DNA from: Actinomycetota bacterium
GTDB lineage: Bacteria; Actinomycetota; Thermoleophilia; Solirubrobacterales; Solirubrobacteraceae
Length of the DNA: 56,055 nt
Assembly: GCA_009699865.1 (NCBI GenBank)
Contig: WLNJ01000011.1
Coordinates: forward strand, 1 to 56,055
Direction of reading: 5' to 3'
Part shown: in pieces, positions 53,244-56,055 of the stretch
Layout of the letters: every line of letters begins with the position of its first letter
Position numbering within the stretch: the stretch's first letter is position 1
Notes under the pieces: generated by a model
What the model was told of the DNA's origin: nothing
Databases searched by the model: none
What the model saw: the letters and a program-made list of their open reading frames with translations, nothing else
Translations under genes and position numbers: made by a program

Positions 53244-54329
53244 TCAGGCGGTCTGACTTGCCTCAAGCTGGCCAACCTTGCCAGCGAGTGTTTCCAGCAC
53301 GCCCCGCCAAGCATCTTCGAAAAGCACAACGCCGTCGTCTTGCAGGCTGTCGCCGAGAGCGACAACATCAACTCCTGCCGCTGCGAAGCGCTGCAACTCA
53401 GCCTCAGCTTGGGTGATGTCAAGTCGGGGGGAAACAGCGCCCTGCCCAGCCGCAGCGAGCAGGGTCTTCTCGGGCATCGTGTTGACCGTCAATGGTGCGG
53501 CAAGCTCGTCCACATAGAGCGCTTCGGGCGCCGAGGGGTCTTTGGTTCCTGTGCTTGCCCACAGCAACCGCTGGGGACGTGCCCCATGGTTCATTAAGCG
53601 CTGCCAAGCTGGATCGTTGAGGGATCGCTCGTACTCTGCTCCCACGCGGGCCATGACATCAACCCCAAGTCGGTTGAGGAGGTCTGGGTCCACCTTGTCT
53701 GCGACGGCCTTGTCCCAGCGGGAGACAAACACGGAGGCAACGGAGGCAATGTCAATTGGCAGTCCGTCCGCAAGGCGCACTTCAAGGCCCTCGCGGACCG
53801 CGTTGTTGGCTGCACGGAACTGACGCTCGTCAAACAGCAGGGTGACGTTGACTGGGATGCCAGCGCGAACGGTGCGCGTGATTGCGTCTAAGCCTTCGGC
53901 AGTGCCAGGGATCTTGACGAGCAGGTTGGCCCGGGCAACACGTTTGTGGATGTCTTGGGCCTGCAGGGCTGTCGCCTCAGGGTCACGGGCCAGCAGCGGG
54001 GAGACCTCAAGTGAGACATGCCCATCAACACCACTAGTCCGTTGGTGAACCGCGGTGAACGCGTCAGCTGCGCGTTGAAGATCATCGATCATCAAGGCAA
54101 AGAGGAGATCCTCTCCAGTGAGGCCCTCTCCGGCAAGTTTGTTGATGGCTGAGTCGTATGCGTCAGACCCGCCAATTGCAGACTGGAAGATCGCCGGATT
54201 GGAAGTCAGCCCGGTCACTCCAAGCTCGCCGATGTAGCGATCAAGACGCCCGTCGTCGAGCAAAGACTTGGAGATGTCATCCAGCCAGAGGCTTTGGCCC
54301 AGTGATGTAAATGCTTGCGTGGCGGTCAT
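53244..54329 (-). CDS. tal: transaldolase (361 aa)
   Basis: Pentose-phosphate transaldolase. SLWLDDISKSLLDDG and GVTGLTSNPAIFQSAIGG at the N-terminus; Schiff-base Lys139 in NLLVKIPGT; NVTLLFDERQF and SVFVSRWDKAVADK follow. About 360 residues, the actinobacterial/TalB-long form. Begins the leftward tal-pgi-deacetylase run; divergent from the PASTA lipoprotein gene. Confidence 0.95.
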   Translation of the reverse strand: MTATQAFTSLGQSLWLDDISKSLLDDGRLDRYIGELGVTGLTSNPAIFQSAIGGSDAYDSAINKLAGEGLTGEDLLFALMIDDLQRAADAFTAVHQRTSGVDGHVSLEVSPLLARDPEATALQAQDIHKRVARANLLVKIPGTAEGLDAITRTVRAGIPVNVTLLFDERQFRAANNAVREGLEVRLADGLPIDIASVASVFVSRWDKAVADKVDPDLLNRLGVDVMARVGAEYERSLNDPAWQRLMNHGARPQRLLWASTGTKDPSAPEALYVDELAAPLTVNTMPEKTLLAAAGQGAVSPRLDITQAEAELQRFAAAGVDVVALGDSLQDDGVVLFEDAWRGVLETLAGKVGQLEASQTA

Positions 54330-54429
54330 CGTCTCTCTCGTCCGGGGTTGGTAGTCCCATGATCGTGCCAGCAGCCATGGTCGTCAACCTTCTCAGCCGT
54401 GCGCGGCGGCAGGTACTCTCCGGTGCCCG
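54330..54429. promoter_or_regulatory. divergent spacer between tal and a lipoprotein gene
   Basis: 100 bases expected to hold both promoters. I see no convincing -35/-10 pair and no dyad. Confidence 0.3.
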
Positions 54430-55626
54430 ATGACTTCTAATCGACCAAGATTCCGCCGTAGCCACCTGCTGGTTGTACTTATGGCCACTATCGCAATGGC
54501 AGTTTCTGCCTGCGGGGGCGGCAAGAACGTCCCCAATGTGATCGGTCAGGAGTTCCCAGCAGGGCAGAAGATGCTCAACCTCGCCGGGTTCAAGACGAGT
54601 CCGCTGAAGGTGATCTCCAACCGGCCAATTGGACTGATCGCCAGCACTGAGCCAAGCGCCAACACAACAACCGATGGGGATCGGATCAAGGTCAGGATCT
54701 CGGGCGGGCCGCCACCAGGCCAGTTGCCAGAAGCAGCCGACCTTGAGGGTGGCCTTGCTGCCAAGGCACTTCGCGACTCGGGCTACCGAGTTCAAGTAGT
54801 CAACATCACGAGCGCCCTCGTTCCTGCCGGCCGAGTCGTCAGATCTTCCCCACCCGGTGGAGCAAAGGTCCGTAAGGGTTCCTTTGTGGTCCTGCTTGTA
54901 AGTGGTGGTGCCCGCACAACAGCTGTACCGGACCTCTCCGGTCAGCCACTGTCAGCGGCAGCCCAGTCGCTGCAACTCGCGCGCCTCACAGTGCTTGTCC
55001 TGCCCGCGCCGGGAATCGGCCGCCCCGGCCATGTTGGCGCGCAGTCGCCTTCGCCTGGGCAAGTTGTTTCTGTTGGCACGACAATCAAGCTTTGGGTTAA
55101 CAGGCCAGCTGAATCAGTGGTCGTCCCGAAGGTGACCGGTTTCACTGGTGGGTCTGCGAGCGCGCGGATTGGAAACTTGAGCCTTGAGCCGCGGTTCGTC
55201 TCCCGTCGAGCAAAGTCGAATGCGGAGATTGGCGTGGCACTGGCCCAGTCGCCACCACCGGGGTCAGTGATCATGCAGGGGATGCCAGTTACGGTTGTAA
55301 TTGGCACACCACCGCCGCAGCAGAAGGAAAAGCGGCCACCTGCCATCGCCACATCGTTTGGCTTGCGGCCAGGCCGAACTGAAGGCTTCAGCATTGTTTA
55401 CGCACTTGGCAACTGCCCATCTGGCAGAGGGGCCGCGTCGATCGTTCCAACCTTGGGCGTGCCTTACAAGCAGGGGTCGGCGGTTGTCATCCAGCAAGGA
55501 CCTGTGGCACTGGGTGACGGCACTGTCGCCCAAATCGCGGTTGTGAAGACCACGGACGCATTCCTGCTTGGATCCGCTGAAGTGGCGATTCGCATCTCGC
55601 CTTGTCCGCGCAGCGGCAGCTTCTAG
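54430..55626 (+). CDS. PASTA-repeat lipoprotein (398 aa)
   Basis: The N-terminal signal ends in a lipobox AVSAC with Cys28, so the protein is lipid-anchored outside the membrane. Four PASTA-like repeats follow (about 32-92, 96-158, 162-227, 230-298), recognisable by PNVIGQEFPAGQKMLNLAGF, PDLSGQPLSAAAQSLQLA and S-x-PPPG-x-x-V turns. The last ~90 residues (310-398) are a separate beta-rich domain with two cysteines. PASTA repeats bind muropeptides in Ser/Thr kinases and PBPs, but no kinase or transpeptidase is attached here. A cell-wall sensing or binding role is inferred. Confidence 0.85.
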   Translation: MTSNRPRFRRSHLLVVLMATIAMAVSACGGGKNVPNVIGQEFPAGQKMLNLAGFKTSPLKVISNRPIGLIASTEPSANTTTDGDRIKVRISGGPPPGQLPEAADLEGGLAAKALRDSGYRVQVVNITSALVPAGRVVRSSPPGGAKVRKGSFVVLLVSGGARTTAVPDLSGQPLSAAAQSLQLARLTVLVLPAPGIGRPGHVGAQSPSPGQVVSVGTTIKLWVNRPAESVVVPKVTGFTGGSASARIGNLSLEPRFVSRRAKSNAEIGVALAQSPPPGSVIMQGMPVTVVIGTPPPQQKEKRPPAIATSFGLRPGRTEGFSIVYALGNCPSGRGAASIVPTLGVPYKQGSAVVIQQGPVALGDGTVAQIAVVKTTDAFLLGSAEVAIRISPCPRSGSF

Positions 55627-55664
55627 CCGGCGCGATTGACGCGCACAGGACTGCGGTCTGAGAG

Positions 55665-55737
55665 TGCGCCCCCTGGGACTCGAACCCAGCCCGCCGGATT
55701 AAAAGTCCGGTGCTCTAACCAGATGAGCTAGGGGCGC
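55665..55737 (-). tRNA. tRNA-Lys, anticodon TTT
   Basis: 73 bases. Acceptor GCGCCCC/GGGGCGC, D arm with CTCATCTGGTTAGAGC, anticodon stem CCGGA/TCCGG around loop CTTTTAA, T arm CTGGG-TTCGAGT-CCCAG, discriminator A. CCA is not encoded. Confidence 0.96.
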
Positions 55738-55808
55738 ACCCTTGATGGTCTCACAGCCGCGGCTCCATGCTCTCCCTGGTCTGCGTAAACTGAGGCTTAC
55801 CTGTGCCC

Positions 55809-55880
55809 GCCCCCATGGTGTAGCGGTTAGCACGCCAGGTTTTCAACCTGGTAGCGGGGGTTCGATTCCCCCTGGGGGTA
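55809..55880 (+). tRNA. tRNA-Glu, anticodon TTC
   Basis: 72 bases. Acceptor GCCCCCA/TGGGGGT with a G1-U72 wobble common in tRNA-Glu, anticodon stem CCAGG/CCTGG around loop TTTTCAA, T arm GGGGG-TTCGATT-CCCCC, discriminator A. CCA not encoded. A TAAACT at 55786-55791 may be its -10 box. Confidence 0.96.
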
Positions 55881-55904
55881 CTTGCTGTTTGTGAGCTAGG
55901 GCTC

Positions 55905-56055
55905 TTAGCTCCCAGTACCCAGCGCAGCCTGCATTGCTGCAGCGATCCCAAGCGGGTTGTCGTTTATTCCAGCTGGCGGCGGGGTGGTCACGAGTGTCTC
56001 AGTCTTGAGGCCGTGGATTAGCGGCCTTGCGATGCCGCCATCCACGCCGGTCACA
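55905..56055 (-). CDS. C-terminal fragment of an unidentified protein (cut by window edge)
   Basis: The last 50 codons of a leftward gene entering from the right edge, ending GTGS and a TAA at 55905-55907. Visible sequence includes VDGGIARPLIHGL and NDNPLGIAAAMQAAL. I do not recognise the family. Codon use resembles the neighbours. Confidence 0.6.
   Translation of the reverse strand, partial: VTGVDGGIARPLIHGLKTETLVTTPPPAGINDNPLGIAAAMQAALGTGS

Noticed and set aside
55665-55880. Mobile-element attachment site at the tRNA genes
   Set aside because: I see no integrase gene and no duplicated tRNA 3' end within the window.

Overview
This window is chromosomal, with about 60% GC by eye, and reads as an actinobacterium. 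The indicators are HspR at the end of the dnaK operon, an Ino1-type inositol-phosphate synthase beside a CDP-alcohol phosphotransferase (phosphatidylinositol lipids), paired acyl-CoA dehydrogenases, and frequent GTG/TTG starts with 4-base ATGA/GTGA gene overlaps. A Thermoleophilia/Solirubrobacterales-like lineage is my best guess; this is inference and was not tested with a tree. I see no phage, insertion sequence or CRISPR array, and no gene-free stretch longer than about 150 bases.

Layout. 1-1384 (-): two coupled acyl-CoA dehydrogenases, the second cut by the window edge. 1517-8165 (-): a long run reading pdhA-pdhB-pdhC-lipB-lipA, then two small membrane proteins and a D,D-carboxypeptidase, nearly all coupled. 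It makes E1 and E2 of a 2-oxoacid dehydrogenase plus the enzymes that attach lipoate to E2. 8319-9287 (+): a secreted protein of unknown role. 9322-11641 (-): lpd (E3) followed by a DsbA-like protein and an 84-residue unknown. 11677-16121: a membrane protein, a SnoaL-like protein, argF, a TrmA-family RNA methyltransferase, a quinone oxidoreductase and a 54-residue zinc ribbon.

16187-23824 (-): the most unusual region. From its 5' end it reads alpha/beta hydrolase, large membrane protein, Aur1-like PAP2 protein, CDP-alcohol phosphotransferase, Ino1 with a lysine/alanine-rich tail, a degenerate-GT4/PHP fusion, and a uracil-DNA-glycosylase-like protein lacking its catalytic motifs. The middle genes look like an inositol phospholipid pathway, and two of them are candidates for the phosphatidylinositol-phosphate phosphatase that is unassigned in Actinobacteria.

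23876-25485 (+): endonuclease III and a DMT exporter. 25546-32287 (+): dnaK-grpE-dnaJ-hspR-clpB with a strong leader hairpin. 32387 (+): a GYD protein. 32714-45953 (+): purD-purE-purB-exoD-purC-purS-purQ-purL-purF-recQ-purN-purH, with recQ coupled between purF and purN and no purM in the window. 46020-47048 (-): a secreted YVTN beta-propeller of visibly lower GC. 47129-50821 (-): a sugar-modifying cluster of aminotransferase, epimerase and a GT28-TM-pseudo-deacetylase fusion, with an intact polysaccharide deacetylase upstream. 50881-54329 (-): that deacetylase behind pgi and tal. 54430-55626 (+): a PASTA lipoprotein. tRNA-Lys, tRNA-Glu and the 3' end of an unknown gene finish the window.
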